Notes: generated by a model from the sequence alone, not told the origin. A stretch of DNA of 64,000 bases from Bifidobacterium vespertilionis (GCF_008698145.1 NZ_RZNZ01000002.1:175554-239553); one strand, 5' to 3'. Shown: positions 16,118 through 24,710, counted from the stretch's first letter. Made by a program: numbers and translations.

Positions 16118-17110
16118 ATGAAGGCGGTATACGCGGCTGGCGTGGATCGGGACGATCCCCTGAAGGAACTGACGGTGGGAGATCTGCCCGAACCGGCGGC
16201 CCGGCCCTACTGGTCCACGGTGGGCGTGAAGGCGGTCACGGTCAACCATCACGATCTGTGGAGCCTCATGGGCGTGGGGCTCGCGGCCGAGCAGACCCCG
16301 ATGATCCTCGGCACCGACGCGGCCGGCACGCTTTTGGAGGACATCCCCGGCAAGCATGGCCTCAAGGCCGGCGCGGACGTGGTGCTCTACACGTTCATCG
16401 GCACCGACGGCAACGGTGTGGCGCCGGGGGAGCGGAGGTCGATCCTCTCCGAGAAGTACCCGGGCACCATGGCCGAGCGAACCGCCGTGCCGAGCGCGAA
16501 CGTGTTCGCCAAGCCCGCGAACCTGGACTTCGGCGAGGCCGCGGCGCTGGGCACCAGCTGGCTGACCGCCTACTCGCTGGTCTTCCGCGCGGCCGGCGTG
16601 CTGCCCGGCGACTCGATCCTCATCCAGGGCGCGGGCGGCGGCGTGTCCACCGCAGCCATCCAGCTTGCGCATGCGGCCGGTCTCGAGGTGTTCGTCACCT
16701 CGCGCTCCGAGGCCAAGCGCGCCAAGGCCGTGGAACTCGGCGCGGATGCGGCCTTCGAGACGGGTGCCAGGCTGCCGCGCAAGGTTGACGCGGTGATCGA
16801 CTCGGTGGGCGCCGCCACATGGGGCCATTCCGTGCGCTCGGTCCGTCCCGGTGGCGTGATCGCCACCTGCGGCGCCACCACCGGTGACCAGCCCGGCGCC
16901 GAACTGACCCGCGTGTTCTTCCAGGACATCCGCGTCCAGGGCGTCACCATGGGCAGCCGCGACGATTTCGCCCGTCTGCTGCGTTTCGTGGAGCACAACG
17001 ATCTGCATCCGGCGATCGACGCGCGCTTCCAGGGCCTAGACGCGGCCCCGCAGGCCTTCGACAGGCTCTCCGGCGGCGATGTGTTCGGCAAGGTGGTCGT
17101 GGAGCTGTAG
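16118..17110 (+). CDS. Zinc-type alcohol dehydrogenase/quinone reductase-like protein
   Basis: A 330-residue member of the medium-chain dehydrogenase/reductase superfamily. The catalytic GroES-like half begins MKAVYAAGVDRDDPLKELTVGDLPEP and includes VNHHDLWSLMG and ILGTDAAGTL. The Rossmann half has the NADPH motif GAGGGVSTAAIQLAHAAG and VFVTSRSEAKRAKAVELGADAAF. The structural-zinc Cys cluster of classical alcohol dehydrogenases is absent, which fits the quinone-oxidoreductase-like branch. Substrate not predictable. It precedes purE by about 100 bp on the same strand, but a separate promoter is likely for purE. Confidence 0.87.
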   Translation: MKAVYAAGVDRDDPLKELTVGDLPEPAARPYWSTVGVKAVTVNHHDLWSLMGVGLAAEQTPMILGTDAAGTLLEDIPGKHGLKAGADVVLYTFIGTDGNGVAPGERRSILSEKYPGTMAERTAVPSANVFAKPANLDFGEAAALGTSWLTAYSLVFRAAGVLPGDSILIQGAGGGVSTAAIQLAHAAGLEVFVTSRSEAKRAKAVELGADAAFETGARLPRKVDAVIDSVGAATWGHSVRSVRPGGVIATCGATTGDQPGAELTRVFFQDIRVQGVTMGSRDDFARLLRFVEHNDLHPAIDARFQGLDAAPQAFDRLSGGDVFGKVVVEL

Positions 17111-17212
17111 CCCGCGGACTGTGGCGGACTGGCGGGCGCCGGAAGGGCAACCCCGCGTTGTACAGTGGTTGTTATTCTCATTAAGTTCTCGATTGAGCGG
17201 AGGGTTGCCGTC

Positions 17213-17713
17213 ATGGCAGAGGAACAGAAGCCCGAAGTCGCCGTGGTCATGGGATCGGCGAGCGACTGGGAGACGATGAAGCATGCGTGCGAGATGCTGG
17301 ACCGGTTCGGCGTCGCATACCACAAGCAGGTGATCTCCGCGCACCGCACGCCGGAGCTCATGGGCGAGTTCGCCCACTCGGCGCGCGCCAAGGGCTTCAA
17401 GGTCATCATCGCCGGCGCGGGCGGCGCCGCCCATCTGCCTGGTATGGTCGCCGCCCAGACCACCCTGCCGGTGATCGGCGTGCCGGTGCGCTCGCACGCC
17501 CTGTCCGGATGGGACTCGCTGCTGTCGATCGTGCAGATGCCCGGCGGCATCCCGGTCGCCACCACGGCCGTCGGCAACTCCGGCGCCACCAACGCCGGCC
17601 TGCTGGCTGTGCAGATCCTGTCCACGAACGACGATCGTCTGGCGCAGGCCCTTCAGGATTACCGTGACGAACTCAAGGAGAAGGTGGCCGAATCCAATGC
17701 CCAGCTTGTCTGA
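17213..17713 (+). CDS. purE: 5-(carboxyamino)imidazole ribonucleotide mutase
   Basis: Class I PurE of 166 residues, converting N5-CAIR to CAIR in purine synthesis. The signature [24 protein letters not shown] and [12 protein letters not shown] hold the phosphate-binding Ser and the catalytic His; [27 protein letters not shown] follows. The start has GGAGGG nine bases before it. The last 17 bases overlap purK, giving tight translational coupling, and PurK supplies PurE's substrate. The upstream gap (17111-17212) contains a promoter-like A+T-richer stretch near 17158-17190. Confidence 0.97.
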   Translation: MAEEQKPEVAVVMGSASDWETMKHACEMLDRFGVAYHKQVISAHRTPELMGEFAHSARAKGFKVIIAGAGGAAHLPGMVAAQTTLPVIGVPVRSHALSGWDSLLSIVQMPGGIPVATTAVGNSGATNAGLLAVQILSTNDDRLAQALQDYRDELKEKVAESNAQLV

Positions 17714-18884
17714 GGAAACCAACGGCGCGGTGACCATGCTGCAGCCGGGCGCCACGATCGGCATCATCGGCGGCGGACAGCTGGGCCGCATGATGGCCCT
17801 GTCCGCCAAGTACATGGGCTTCCGCATCGGTGTGCTCGACCCGACCCCCGACTGCCCGACCGCTCAGGTGGCCGACTTCCAGGTGGTGGGCGAATACGAC
17901 GACAAGACCGCCATCCACGACTTGGCCGAGAAGTCCGACGTGCTGACCTACGAGTTCGAGAACGTGGACGCCGAGGCCATTGACGAGGTGCGCCATCTGG
18001 TGGCCGCGCCGCAGGGCACCGATCTGCTGCGCGTGACGCAGGACCGCGTCCATGAGAAGACCTTCATCAACGAGCACGGCACCGAAACCGCACCATGGCG
18101 CGAGGTCAACAACTTCGACGAGCTGGATGCGGCGATTGACGAGCTGCACTACCCGTGCGTGCTCAAGACCCGCTCCGGCGGCTACGATGGCCACGGCCAG
18201 CACGTGCTTCGCAACGACTCCGACCTTGAGAAGATCCGCGCGCGCGGCGACCGCGGCGGCGGCTTCCCGCCGTCCATCCTCGAGAGCTTCGTGGACTTCG
18301 CGTTCGAGGCGAGCATCCTGGTGTCCGGCAATGGCAAGGACTTCGTGACGTTCCCGATCGTGCGCAACGACCACCGCAACAACATCCTGCACATGACCAT
18401 CGCCCCGGCCGAGGTGAGCCCCGAGATCGAGAGGGAGGCCCACGAGCTGGCCCTGCGTCTGGCACGAGGCTTCGAGCTTGCCGGCACGCTCGCCATCGAG
18501 CTGTTCGTCACCAAGGACAACCGCGTGATCGTCAACGAGCTTGCCCCGAGGCCGCACAACTCCGGCCACTACACCATCGAGGCCTGCTCGATCGACCAGT
18601 TCGACGCCCACATCCGCGGCATCGCCGGCTGGCCGCTCATCCAGCCCAAGCTGCTGAGCCCGGCCGTCATGGTCAACGTGCTTGGACAGCATGTGATGCC
18701 CACCCGCGCGCAGATCGCCACGCACCCGGAGTGGAATGTGCACGACTACGGCAAGGCGCAGGTCCGCCATGATCGAAAGATGGGCCACATCACCGTGCTG
18801 ACCGATGACACCGCGGCGACCGTGGAGGCCCTTGAGGCCACCGGTTGCTGGGACGATCTCAAGCCGTACAAGAAGCAGGACTGA
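17697..18884 (+). CDS. purK: N5-carboxyaminoimidazole ribonucleotide synthase
   Basis: ATP-grasp enzyme (395 residues) that makes N5-CAIR from AIR, bicarbonate and ATP. The N-terminal Rossmann-like domain has [22 protein letters not shown]; the ATP-grasp core has [19 protein letters not shown], the catalytic Glu in [16 protein letters not shown], and [28 protein letters not shown]. The chosen ATG overlaps purE; an alternative ATG at 17736 (MLQPGATIG) has GAGGAAA upstream and would start closer to the conserved region. Operon partner is purE; the Fur-family gene begins 10 bases after the stop, so read-through is plausible. Confidence 0.97.
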   Translation: MPSLSEETNGAVTMLQPGATIGIIGGGQLGRMMALSAKYMGFRIGVLDPTPDCPTAQVADFQVVGEYDDKTAIHDLAEKSDVLTYEFENVDAEAIDEVRHLVAAPQGTDLLRVTQDRVHEKTFINEHGTETAPWREVNNFDELDAAIDELHYPCVLKTRSGGYDGHGQHVLRNDSDLEKIRARGDRGGGFPPSILESFVDFAFEASILVSGNGKDFVTFPIVRNDHRNNILHMTIAPAEVSPEIEREAHELALRLARGFELAGTLAIELFVTKDNRVIVNELAPRPHNSGHYTIEACSIDQFDAHIRGIAGWPLIQPKLLSPAVMVNVLGQHVMPTRAQIATHPEWNVHDYGKAQVRHDRKMGHITVLTDDTAATVEALEATGCWDDLKPYKKQD

Positions 18885-18894
18885 GGCCGGCTGT

Positions 18895-19296
18895 ATGGCG
18901 ATTGAACGTGTGGAACGGCAGACCAAGCAGAAGGAGAGCATCCGCGAGGCCCTGAAGCGGTGCGACGAGTTCATCTCCGCGCAGGATCTGCACCGCAAGC
19001 TGGAGGATGACGGACTGCATATCGGGCTGGCCACCGTGTACCGGCAGCTCAATGCGTTGGCCGATGCCGGGGCCGCCGACACGATCCGTCTTGGCGGTCA
19101 GCAGATGTTCCGTCTGTGCGGCGATGACGAGCATCATCACCATCTGGTGTGCACGCGCTGCGGTCGTACGGTGGAGATCGAGCCTCCGAGCGAGACGTGG
19201 GTGCGCAAGACCGCGGCCAAGTACGGTTTTACGGTTTCCAGCCATACGGTGGAGGTGTTTGGCCTGTGTCCGGAATGCCAGAAGGAGCAGGGCTGA
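18895..19296 (+). CDS. Fur-family regulator, probably Zur-type
   Basis: A 133-residue metal-responsive repressor. An N-terminal winged helix (ISAQDLHRKLEDDGLHIGLATVYRQLNALADAGAADTIRLGGQQMFRLC) is followed by a His-rich hinge (DDEHHHHLVCTRCGRTVEIEPP) and a C-terminal CPEC motif; together the two CxxC pairs form the structural zinc site. The downstream gene encodes a metal-binding lipoprotein preceded by a Zur-box-like palindrome, so zinc (or manganese) control is more likely than iron control. The gene follows purK closely and ends at a terminator (19340-19377). Metal identity is inferred only. Confidence 0.87.
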   Translation: MAIERVERQTKQKESIREALKRCDEFISAQDLHRKLEDDGLHIGLATVYRQLNALADAGAADTIRLGGQQMFRLCGDDEHHHHLVCTRCGRTVEIEPPSETWVRKTAAKYGFTVSSHTVEVFGLCPECQKEQG

Positions 19297-19339
19297 GGGG
19301 ATTGGCTGTTTGATTGGCCTGCATGGGCTTGCATGGATG

Positions 19340-19378
19340 AACCGCCCGGTTCGCGATGGATTCGCGGCCGGGCGGTTT
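19340..19378 (+). terminator. Rho-independent terminator after the Fur-family gene
   Basis: A 10-bp stem, AACCGCCCGG at 19340-19349 pairing with 19368-19377, ends in TTTTG. A TG dinucleotide run of about nine repeats follows at once (19379-19396). Confidence 0.85.
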
Positions 19379-19406
19379 TGTGTGTGTGTGTGTGTGCCGG
19401 GCAATT

Positions 19407-19598
19407 GCATAATCAGGGGTACTTTTCGGCTCGCGCGGACATCTATATGCCTAATCGGGGACGGTGCGCGGCGTTAGAATCGTGGTTGAATCGATTCATT
19501 TTAATTTGAATCGATTCAGTATAAGGCGGCGTTGACTTGGGGGCCCCTGATTATGCAGATAGATCCTCGCAGATGGTCAAAATAACCCCCGAATACGC
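19407..19598. repeat. GCATAATCAGGGG word repeats around paired palindromes
   Basis: In the gap 19297-19711, four copies of GCATAATCAGGGG or variants lie at 19407-19419, 19449-19460, 19544-19556 (reverse) and 19587-19598 (reverse). The first and third are exact reverse complements over 13 bp. They enclose two identical 12-bp palindromes described separately. Confidence 0.8.
19487..19518. promoter_or_regulatory. Two TGAATCGATTCA palindromes
   Basis: The perfect palindrome TGAATCGATTCA occurs at 19487-19498 and again at 19507-19518, centres 20 bp apart (two helical turns). The central CG and length resemble LacI-family operators. No LacI-type gene or obvious target other than the metal-binding lipoprotein, about 195 bp on, is near. 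Confidence 0.7.
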
Positions 19599-19630
19599 AG
19601 TTGGCGCAATCTCGGCGCCTTGCGACACGC

Positions 19631-19651
19631 TAATGATAACCGATTTCAATA
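19631..19651 (+). promoter_or_regulatory. Candidate Zur box upstream of metal-binding lipoprotein
   Basis: The 21-bp imperfect palindrome starting TAATGATAAC and ending GATTTCAATA resembles the TGAAAATGATTTTCA-type Zur/Fur sites of actinobacteria. It lies about 60 bp before the lipoprotein start and downstream of a Fur-family gene. Seven of eleven half-site positions pair. Confidence 0.5.
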
Positions 19652-19711
19652 TCGTGGTATGGTAATTGGCCGAAGGAAACAAACCAATTCGTCGGAAAGA
19701 GGAGACGAATC

Positions 19712-20656
19712 ATGTCCATTGCATCGATCATGTCCGCAACCAAGCGGATCGCCGCAGCCGCCATTGCCGCCGGAACGCTGTTCGCGGTCGCCGCGTGCGG
19801 AAGCGCCGAAGCGGGCCAGTCGGGTTCGCAGGCCGCCGCGGAGGGTGGAGCCTCGAGCCAGCCGGCCAAGATTGAGGTCGTCGCCAGCATCAACCAGTGG
19901 GGCTCCGTGGCCAAGGACCTCGGCGGCGATCTGGTGGACGTCACCGAGATCATGACCAATACCAATGTGGAAGCGCACGACTACGAACCCACCAGCCAGG
20001 ACGTCGCCAAGTTCACCGGCGCGAAGGTGGTGGTGGTCAACGGCGCCGACTATGACCCGTGGGCCTCCAAGGCCGCCTCGTCCGCCAAGGCCACCGTTGT
20101 GGACGCGGCCGAAACCGCGGGCGTGAAGGAGGGTGACAATCCGCACGTCTGGTTCTCCGCCAAGGCTCGTGAGGCGACCGCCGATGCGATCACCAAGGCG
20201 TACATCGCCGCCGAACCGGCCAACCAGGCCAAGTTCGAGGAACTCAACAAGGCGTGGAAGGATCGCGAGACCAAGCTCGAATCCAAGATCAAGGACGCCT
20301 CCGCCAAGCTCTCCGGCCAGCCCTACGCCGCCACCGAGTCCGTGGCCTGGTACCTCGCCGACGATCTGGGCATGACCGACGCCACCCCGTCCGGCTACGC
20401 CCAGGCCTCCGCCAACGAGAGCGAACCGAGCCCGTCGGATCTTAAGCAGTACACGGACACGCTCGCCGGCGGTTCGATCAAGTTGCTCGTCTTCAACACG
20501 CAGGAGGCTGACGCCACCACCGATCAGATCACCAACGCCGCCAAGTCCGCGAACGTACCGATCGTGGAGCTCACCGAGCAGATGCCGAGCCAGTACGATG
20601 ATCTGCTCGACTGGATGGACGCCCTCGTGGACCAGTTCGCCGCCGCGGTGAAGTAA
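19712..20656 (+). CDS. Metal ABC transporter substrate-binding lipoprotein (Zn or Mn)
   Basis: Cluster A-I substrate-binding protein of 314 residues. The signal peptide ends in a lipobox FAVAACG with the lipid-bearing Cys29. VVASINQWGSVAKDLGG starts the mature domain. Candidate metal ligands are His89 (EAHDYEP), His145 (NPHVWFS) and Glu209 (AATESVAW). Zinc binders usually have a third His at the last position, whereas Mn binders of the PsaA type have Glu there, so the metal is open. The His-rich loop of zinc forms is also missing. No permease or ATPase gene adjoins it, so it must work with a transporter encoded elsewhere. GGAAAGAGGAG before the start is a good ribosome site. Confidence 0.88.
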   Translation: MSIASIMSATKRIAAAAIAAGTLFAVAACGSAEAGQSGSQAAAEGGASSQPAKIEVVASINQWGSVAKDLGGDLVDVTEIMTNTNVEAHDYEPTSQDVAKFTGAKVVVVNGADYDPWASKAASSAKATVVDAAETAGVKEGDNPHVWFSAKAREATADAITKAYIAAEPANQAKFEELNKAWKDRETKLESKIKDASAKLSGQPYAATESVAWYLADDLGMTDATPSGYAQASANESEPSPSDLKQYTDTLAGGSIKLLVFNTQEADATTDQITNAAKSANVPIVELTEQMPSQYDDLLDWMDALVDQFAAAVK

Positions 20657-20703
20657 GCGGGGCGGCGAACTGTCAGGGTGCCACGTGAGGCAAGAAGTCC
20701 TTA

Positions 20704-20968
20704 CGTCATCCTGAGCGTCGCATAGTTCTTACCTTGTCATCCCGCGCGTCGCATAGTCCTTATCTTGTCATCCCGAGCGTCGCATAGGCCTTACCCCGTC
20801 ATCCTGAGCGGAGCGTAGCGAAGTCGAAGGATCCTTAACTGTCTGCACAGATCCGAACCATGATTGCGTGCTTGATGGCCAGGGATCTTTCGGCTCCGCT
20901 ATGCTTCGCTCAGGATGACGAAAAGTTTTTGTCACGCTCAGGATGGAAACCGCGCCTCGCTCAGGAAG
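20704..20968. repeat. REP-like hairpin with tandem left-arm units, left flank of bacteriocin cassette
   Basis: Three units of about 30 bp resembling GTCATCCCGAGCGTCGCATAG precede a complete hairpin (about 20800-20920), and two partial GCTCAGGATG ends follow. The segment 20775-20842 matches 24873-24940 at 65 of 68 bases in the same orientation. Confidence 0.9.
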
Positions 20969-21069
20969 ACTTGCTGGATTCTAGGCGTATCTTGCAAATG
21001 TGATTGTTTGGTGGAGAATGATTGAAAGCTAAAATCGATTTTATTCACAGAGTCAAAATAGTAAATCGT

Positions 21070-21141
21070 TTGTCGTCTAGGATAGTATGTTGTTATTAAA
21101 TAATCTACGTAGATGAGATTTGTATCTCAAAGATGAGATAC
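21070..21141 (+). promoter_or_regulatory. Putative bacteriocin promoter and operator palindromes
   Basis: A promoter-like pair, TTGTCG at 21070-21075 and TATTAA at 21094-21099 with an 18-bp spacer, precedes TCTACGTAGA (21104-21113, perfect palindrome) and GTATCTC-N6-GAGATAC (21122-21141). The palindromes cover and follow the expected start point. No regulator gene is present in the cassette. Confidence 0.45.
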
Positions 21142-21171
21142 TTGAATATTTCAATGCTAGGACGTATATTT

Positions 21172-21200
21172 TTCCTGTAAGCTTAACAAGCTTACAGGAA
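21172..21200 (+). promoter_or_regulatory. 13-bp perfect hairpin in the bacteriocin leader
   Basis: TTCCTGTAAGCTT at 21172-21184 pairs perfectly with 21188-21200 across a 3-nt loop. It lies about 46 bp before the start codon and lacks a T-tract, so an operator or mRNA-stabilising 5' structure is more likely than a terminator. Confidence 0.6.
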
Positions 21201-21246
21201 TGATCAATTCACGACGAAGTCATTGATTGAAAGAGGAATACTATGA

Positions 21247-21645
21247 ATGGGGAAAAAAGTTGCAGCTATTGCTGCGGCTCTTGGATTTGCTTTGACGACT
21301 GGCATCGGGGTGTCCATCGCTCAAGCCTATGAACTGACTCCTGAATTTGGTGAATCTGGTGTTGTGTACGATGTTCCTGAAGGAAATTTCGTAATTGGAG
21401 CCAACAATATGGAAGAGGCAGTTCCGCTCACAACGGTGAATGTTGGAGGTGGAACGTGGAATTATGGTTCATATGCTAATGGGTTTAATGTGAAGCGCTG
21501 CTATTCTCATTATATTCATAAGGATAAGTATCATTCTGCTGCAGTTGCAATCAGTGATCGAGATAAAACTGACTATGCTGCTGCGAGGGATTGGGCAAAA
21601 ATTGATCTTGATGGTGGATGGTTTGATACGTGCAACACCTTCTAG
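21247..21645 (+). CDS. Lactococcin 972-family bacteriocin precursor
   Basis: A 132-residue secreted peptide. The N-terminus MGKKVAAIAAALGFALTTGI is a Sec signal peptide, probably cut after Ala27 (SIAQA|YEL). The C-terminal part has the family pattern: GGGTWNYGSY (67-76), CYSHYIHKDKYHSAAVAI (85-102) and a final WAKI block (116-119). Lactococcin 972 blocks septum formation by binding lipid II. About 40 residues between the signal and GGGTW may be a propeptide or an extra domain. Two Cys (85 and 129) could form a disulfide; the lactococcal peptide lacks them as far as I recall. Start ATG 21247 is used; ATG 21243 is in another frame. The gene is strikingly A+T-richer than the host and heads a four-gene cassette with membrane and ABC proteins typical of this bacteriocin group. 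Confidence 0.82.
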   Translation: MGKKVAAIAAALGFALTTGIGVSIAQAYELTPEFGESGVVYDVPEGNFVIGANNMEEAVPLTTVNVGGGTWNYGSYANGFNVKRCYSHYIHKDKYHSAAVAISDRDKTDYAAARDWAKIDLDGGWFDTCNTF

Positions 21646-21676
21646 TGGCATGAGCCTTAATGCCTGATTTCCTGTT

Positions 21677-21707
21677 GTGTGCGGCAATGAATATCATTGC
21701 CGCACAC
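21677..21707 (+). terminator. Intracistronic hairpin after the bacteriocin gene
   Basis: GTGTGCGGCAATGA at 21677-21690 pairs perfectly with 21694-21707 over an ATA loop. There is no T-tract after it. It could weaken read-through or protect the 3' end, giving more bacteriocin than transporter mRNA. Confidence 0.6.
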
Positions 21708-21727
21708 CTTAGTTCGAGAGGTTAGTG

Positions 21728-22720
21728 ATGAGACGCGTACTTGCTTCCTTACTCGCAGTTCTATTCTTTGCAATGCCGGTGATTTCTGCAATTCGACTCA
21801 TGATGATTCGTGAAGAACAAGATGCGAATGTTGCTCAGGAAATAGGTATGCCCTTTGTGTGGCCTGCTGAGAAGAGTTTGTCCGATCCGAAAGTAGCTCT
21901 GTCCATTTTTCGTACTATTGTTACGGATCAACAGGTTAACATCTTGCGAGCCTCTTCTTTGCGCCTTCCCTCGGGGAGAAATCAAATCAACACATATGTC
22001 ATGATGAGTAAAGGTACGACATTATTTCGTGATTACAGCTTGCATAGTGGCAGATGGATCACTGCCGAGGAGTCTCAGAATCGTAATATCGCGGTAAGCA
22101 CGTTGTCTGCACAGGCCTTGGGTGTGGACGAAGTGGTTGGTGTGCCGAATGTGGTTGGTGATCGGTATGACCTTACAATTTCTTCTTTGCAATATGCTTT
22201 TACCTCTTTGACCACTTCGGGAACATACGTTCTGGAAACACATGACGTCGGTCAATTTCATAATGCAATGAAGTATCTACTTCAGCTATCATTAGAGTAT
22301 GAGCCAAGTTTGACAATTGAACAATTTGAATACAAGAAAACACAGCAAAAAGAAATAAATTATGGAATAGTTATTATTACTGCTGTTTGTATTATCGCTG
22401 CATTATGTGCTTTAGTATTATCTATTATTTTAGTGGCAAGATATGGTAAAGGGATAGGTGTAATGAGGTTGTTAGGTTATTCTAAACGAAAAGTTTGGTG
22501 GCAAATCAATGGGCGGTACATTTCACTTTTTTCTTTGATTTCGATACTGATTGGTGCAATAATACTGGCTGTATTACATAATGTTGATAGACGTTTCGTG
22601 TTCCATTTGTATGGTAGTATGATTGTTTCTCTATTATTCTGTATAACTGCTGCATATTGCACAAGTATGATAATAATATCTCGTATTAAAATAAGTGATT
22701 TAATTAAAGGATATCTGTGA
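21728..22720 (+). CDS. Bacteriocin-associated FtsX-like membrane protein, first half
   Basis: A 330-residue membrane protein with one N-terminal helix (4-25), an extracytoplasmic domain of about 185 residues and three C-terminal helices (about 212-236, 263-284, 291-316). This is the FtsX/MacB permease topology. RLLGYSKRKVWW (247-258), after the second helix, is also found in the next gene as RLLGYGK. In lactococcin-972 clusters the membrane partner is usually one long protein with two such halves; here each half is its own gene. GAGAGG precedes ATG 21728; a GTG lies just upstream. The stop overlaps the next ATG by one base. It probably forms an export or immunity complex with the following two proteins. 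Confidence 0.75.
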   Translation: MRRVLASLLAVLFFAMPVISAIRLMMIREEQDANVAQEIGMPFVWPAEKSLSDPKVALSIFRTIVTDQQVNILRASSLRLPSGRNQINTYVMMSKGTTLFRDYSLHSGRWITAEESQNRNIAVSTLSAQALGVDEVVGVPNVVGDRYDLTISSLQYAFTSLTTSGTYVLETHDVGQFHNAMKYLLQLSLEYEPSLTIEQFEYKKTQQKEINYGIVIITAVCIIAALCALVLSIILVARYGKGIGVMRLLGYSKRKVWWQINGRYISLFSLISILIGAIILAVLHNVDRRFVFHLYGSMIVSLLFCITAAYCTSMIIISRIKISDLIKGYL

Positions 22721-24018
22721 TGAGGAAAAAGGTAAATGTTGAAAGTCGTTCAAATGGCTTGAATGGCCTTCTTGTTGCTGTGATGATCTTTAAGATTCTT
22801 TGCATGGGAATAATGGCTGTTATTATACTCATTGCGGGAAGTCAGTTATCTGAGTTTCGTGTTAAGCAAGCTGAAGCTCAATCATGGTCTAAAACAAACG
22901 ATTACGCTGTATTTTATCCTCATATGATCGGTTATGATACGTATGAAGGGCAAAAGCGTCCTGCTTTTCCTCAGAATAAGGTTAATGAGGCTACCACTTT
23001 ATATGAAGAGCTTAATCGTCGTGGATCAATTTTCATTGATGCAGAGCCGTATGAGGATGCTTCTTTGAATAAGCATATTGAGGGTTTGCCTACTCCTTCT
23101 ATTCAGGTCAATATAAACTATCTCAATCAATATCCTGTTTATGATGTTGGTGGTTCTACTGTAAAAATTGGCGAGGATGACTACAGTTGGATTGTTCTTG
23201 TTCCTGATAAATACAAATCGCAAGAAACATCCATTAGACAAACCATAAAAACTAAGCGTGAGGATCTTATGTCATCCGAAAAGGAAATTACAGGACGTGA
23301 TCCTTCGATTCAAGTTCAACATGTAAATATTCGCATCATATGGATTCAGTCAAATCAGAAAATCTTTAGTTTTGATACGACTGTGAATTCATCCGACAAT
23401 AATATGATTACTGATCCAATTATTGAGGTAATGACGAATAGTAATAGTCTTACTTGGGACAGATTGAATTCCATTAACGGTGAAATTGATACTAGACTTA
23501 AAGTCAAACTTGTCAATGGAAGTGTTCAAGATACTATGCGTGATCTTCAGCCATTACTCAAACAATTGCAGCTTGATGATAATCTTCCGTATTTGGTGCG
23601 CGTCAGTGATGCCAAACTGCAGGAAGCCTATGATTTGCAGCAAACGGCAACCTCATTAGGTATTGCTTCCATTGTTATGCTTCTTGTTGCATTGCTATTG
23701 GAAATTGTCATCGTAAGTATATCTTACGCTTGTTATGCAAAACGGTGTGTTGTACGTCGCCTTCTTGGTTATGGGAAGATGGCTTCGCAACGTGAATCTA
23801 TCCGTATGATCATCATCAGTTGGATTATACAAAATGCTTTAGGTATTGTTCTTGCTTTTTGCTTCAGCAAATTTGCTGGACTGGAGTTATTGCCTAGGTT
23901 TGCTGTGCCGCTCGTCTTGATTCTTTTTGCTGTTGGTATTGTTGAATTTCTTGTTATGTTTGCAGCTATGAGCCTTGTTGAATCCCGTTCCATGGTTCGT
24001 CAGTTAAAGGAGTTTTGA
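22720..24018 (+). CDS. Bacteriocin-associated FtsX-like membrane protein, second half
   Basis: A 432-residue protein with the same topology as the preceding one: helix 18-40, a large extracytoplasmic region of about 270 residues, and three C-terminal helices (about 312-336, 359-378, 388-415). The RLLGYGK motif is at 347-353. The start ATG overlaps the previous stop (TGATG), and the next gene starts a few bases after this stop, so the three proteins are made together. The coding sequence is strongly A+T-biased. With the adjacent ATPase it would make a heterodimeric-permease ABC complex that exports the bacteriocin or protects the producer; which of the two is unknown. Confidence 0.75.
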   Translation: MRKKVNVESRSNGLNGLLVAVMIFKILCMGIMAVIILIAGSQLSEFRVKQAEAQSWSKTNDYAVFYPHMIGYDTYEGQKRPAFPQNKVNEATTLYEELNRRGSIFIDAEPYEDASLNKHIEGLPTPSIQVNINYLNQYPVYDVGGSTVKIGEDDYSWIVLVPDKYKSQETSIRQTIKTKREDLMSSEKEITGRDPSIQVQHVNIRIIWIQSNQKIFSFDTTVNSSDNNMITDPIIEVMTNSNSLTWDRLNSINGEIDTRLKVKLVNGSVQDTMRDLQPLLKQLQLDDNLPYLVRVSDAKLQEAYDLQQTATSLGIASIVMLLVALLLEIVIVSISYACYAKRCVVRRLLGYGKMASQRESIRMIIISWIIQNALGIVLAFCFSKFAGLELLPRFAVPLVLILFAVGIVEFLVMFAAMSLVESRSMVRQLKEF

Positions 24019-24023
24019 TAGCC

Positions 24024-24710
24024 ATGCCCAGTCCTAATTCTAACGTCCCTGCGTATGTCCTTACCGGTATTGGTAAGACGTTTGACGGTTCATCTGTGTT
24101 CAATGATGTCAATTTACGCATTGAACAAGGTGAAATGATTGCTTTGACTGGTCAGAGCGGCTCCGGTAAGTCAACATTGTTGAACATTCTGGGTCTATTG
24201 CAATCCCCTGATCGTGGACGAATCCGCATTTTAGGGCAGTCGGCACCTAAACCACGTAGTGATAAGGCGACCCAATATCTGCGTTATAGTATTGGGTATT
24301 TGTTCCAAAACTATGCTCTCATCGACGATGCCACCGTCAAATACAACCTCGGTCTCGCATTGGCCTATCGGCCCAAGGAATCGTCGGGCCGATCGGACGG
24401 GAAGCAGCTTATGGTCCAGTCGTTGCAGAGCGTGGGTCTGAATGCCGGTTATCTTGACCGACCCATCCACACTCTGTCCGGCGGCGAGCAGCAACGTGTG
24501 GCCATTGCCAGACTGCAGCTCAAACCATGCTCCATCGTGCTCGCGGACGAGCCGACTGGATCGCTGGATGAGCGTAATCGTGATGGTGTGCTGAATCTGC
24601 TGCATCAGCTTAATGCGGCGGGCAGGACGATCATCATCGCCACGCATGACCCCGTGGTGGTTTCCCAGTGCGGTCGTGTGATCGCTCTGGAGCAGTACAA
24701 AGATCAGTAG
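24024..24710 (+). CDS. ABC transporter ATP-binding protein of the bacteriocin cassette
   Basis: A 228-residue ATPase of the MacB/LolD-like group used by lactococcin-972 clusters. Walker [10 protein letters not shown] is at 43-51, the Q-loop Gln at 95 (LFQNYALI), signature [13 protein letters not shown] at 151-163, Walker [14 protein letters not shown] at 171-183 and the switch His at 208. All key residues are present. AAGGAG before ATG 24024 sets the start; a TTG start at 24015 would be too close to it. The first 300 bases are A+T-rich like the upstream genes, but from about 24310-24340 codon use turns G+C-rich like the host, as if two sources recombined inside the gene. Confidence 0.88.
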   Translation: MPSPNSNVPAYVLTGIGKTFDGSSVFNDVNLRIEQGEMIALTGQSGSGKSTLLNILGLLQSPDRGRIRILGQSAPKPRSDKATQYLRYSIGYLFQNYALIDDATVKYNLGLALAYRPKESSGRSDGKQLMVQSLQSVGLNAGYLDRPIHTLSGGEQQRVAIARLQLKPCSIVLADEPTGSLDERNRDGVLNLLHQLNAAGRTIIIATHDPVVVSQCGRVIALEQYKDQ

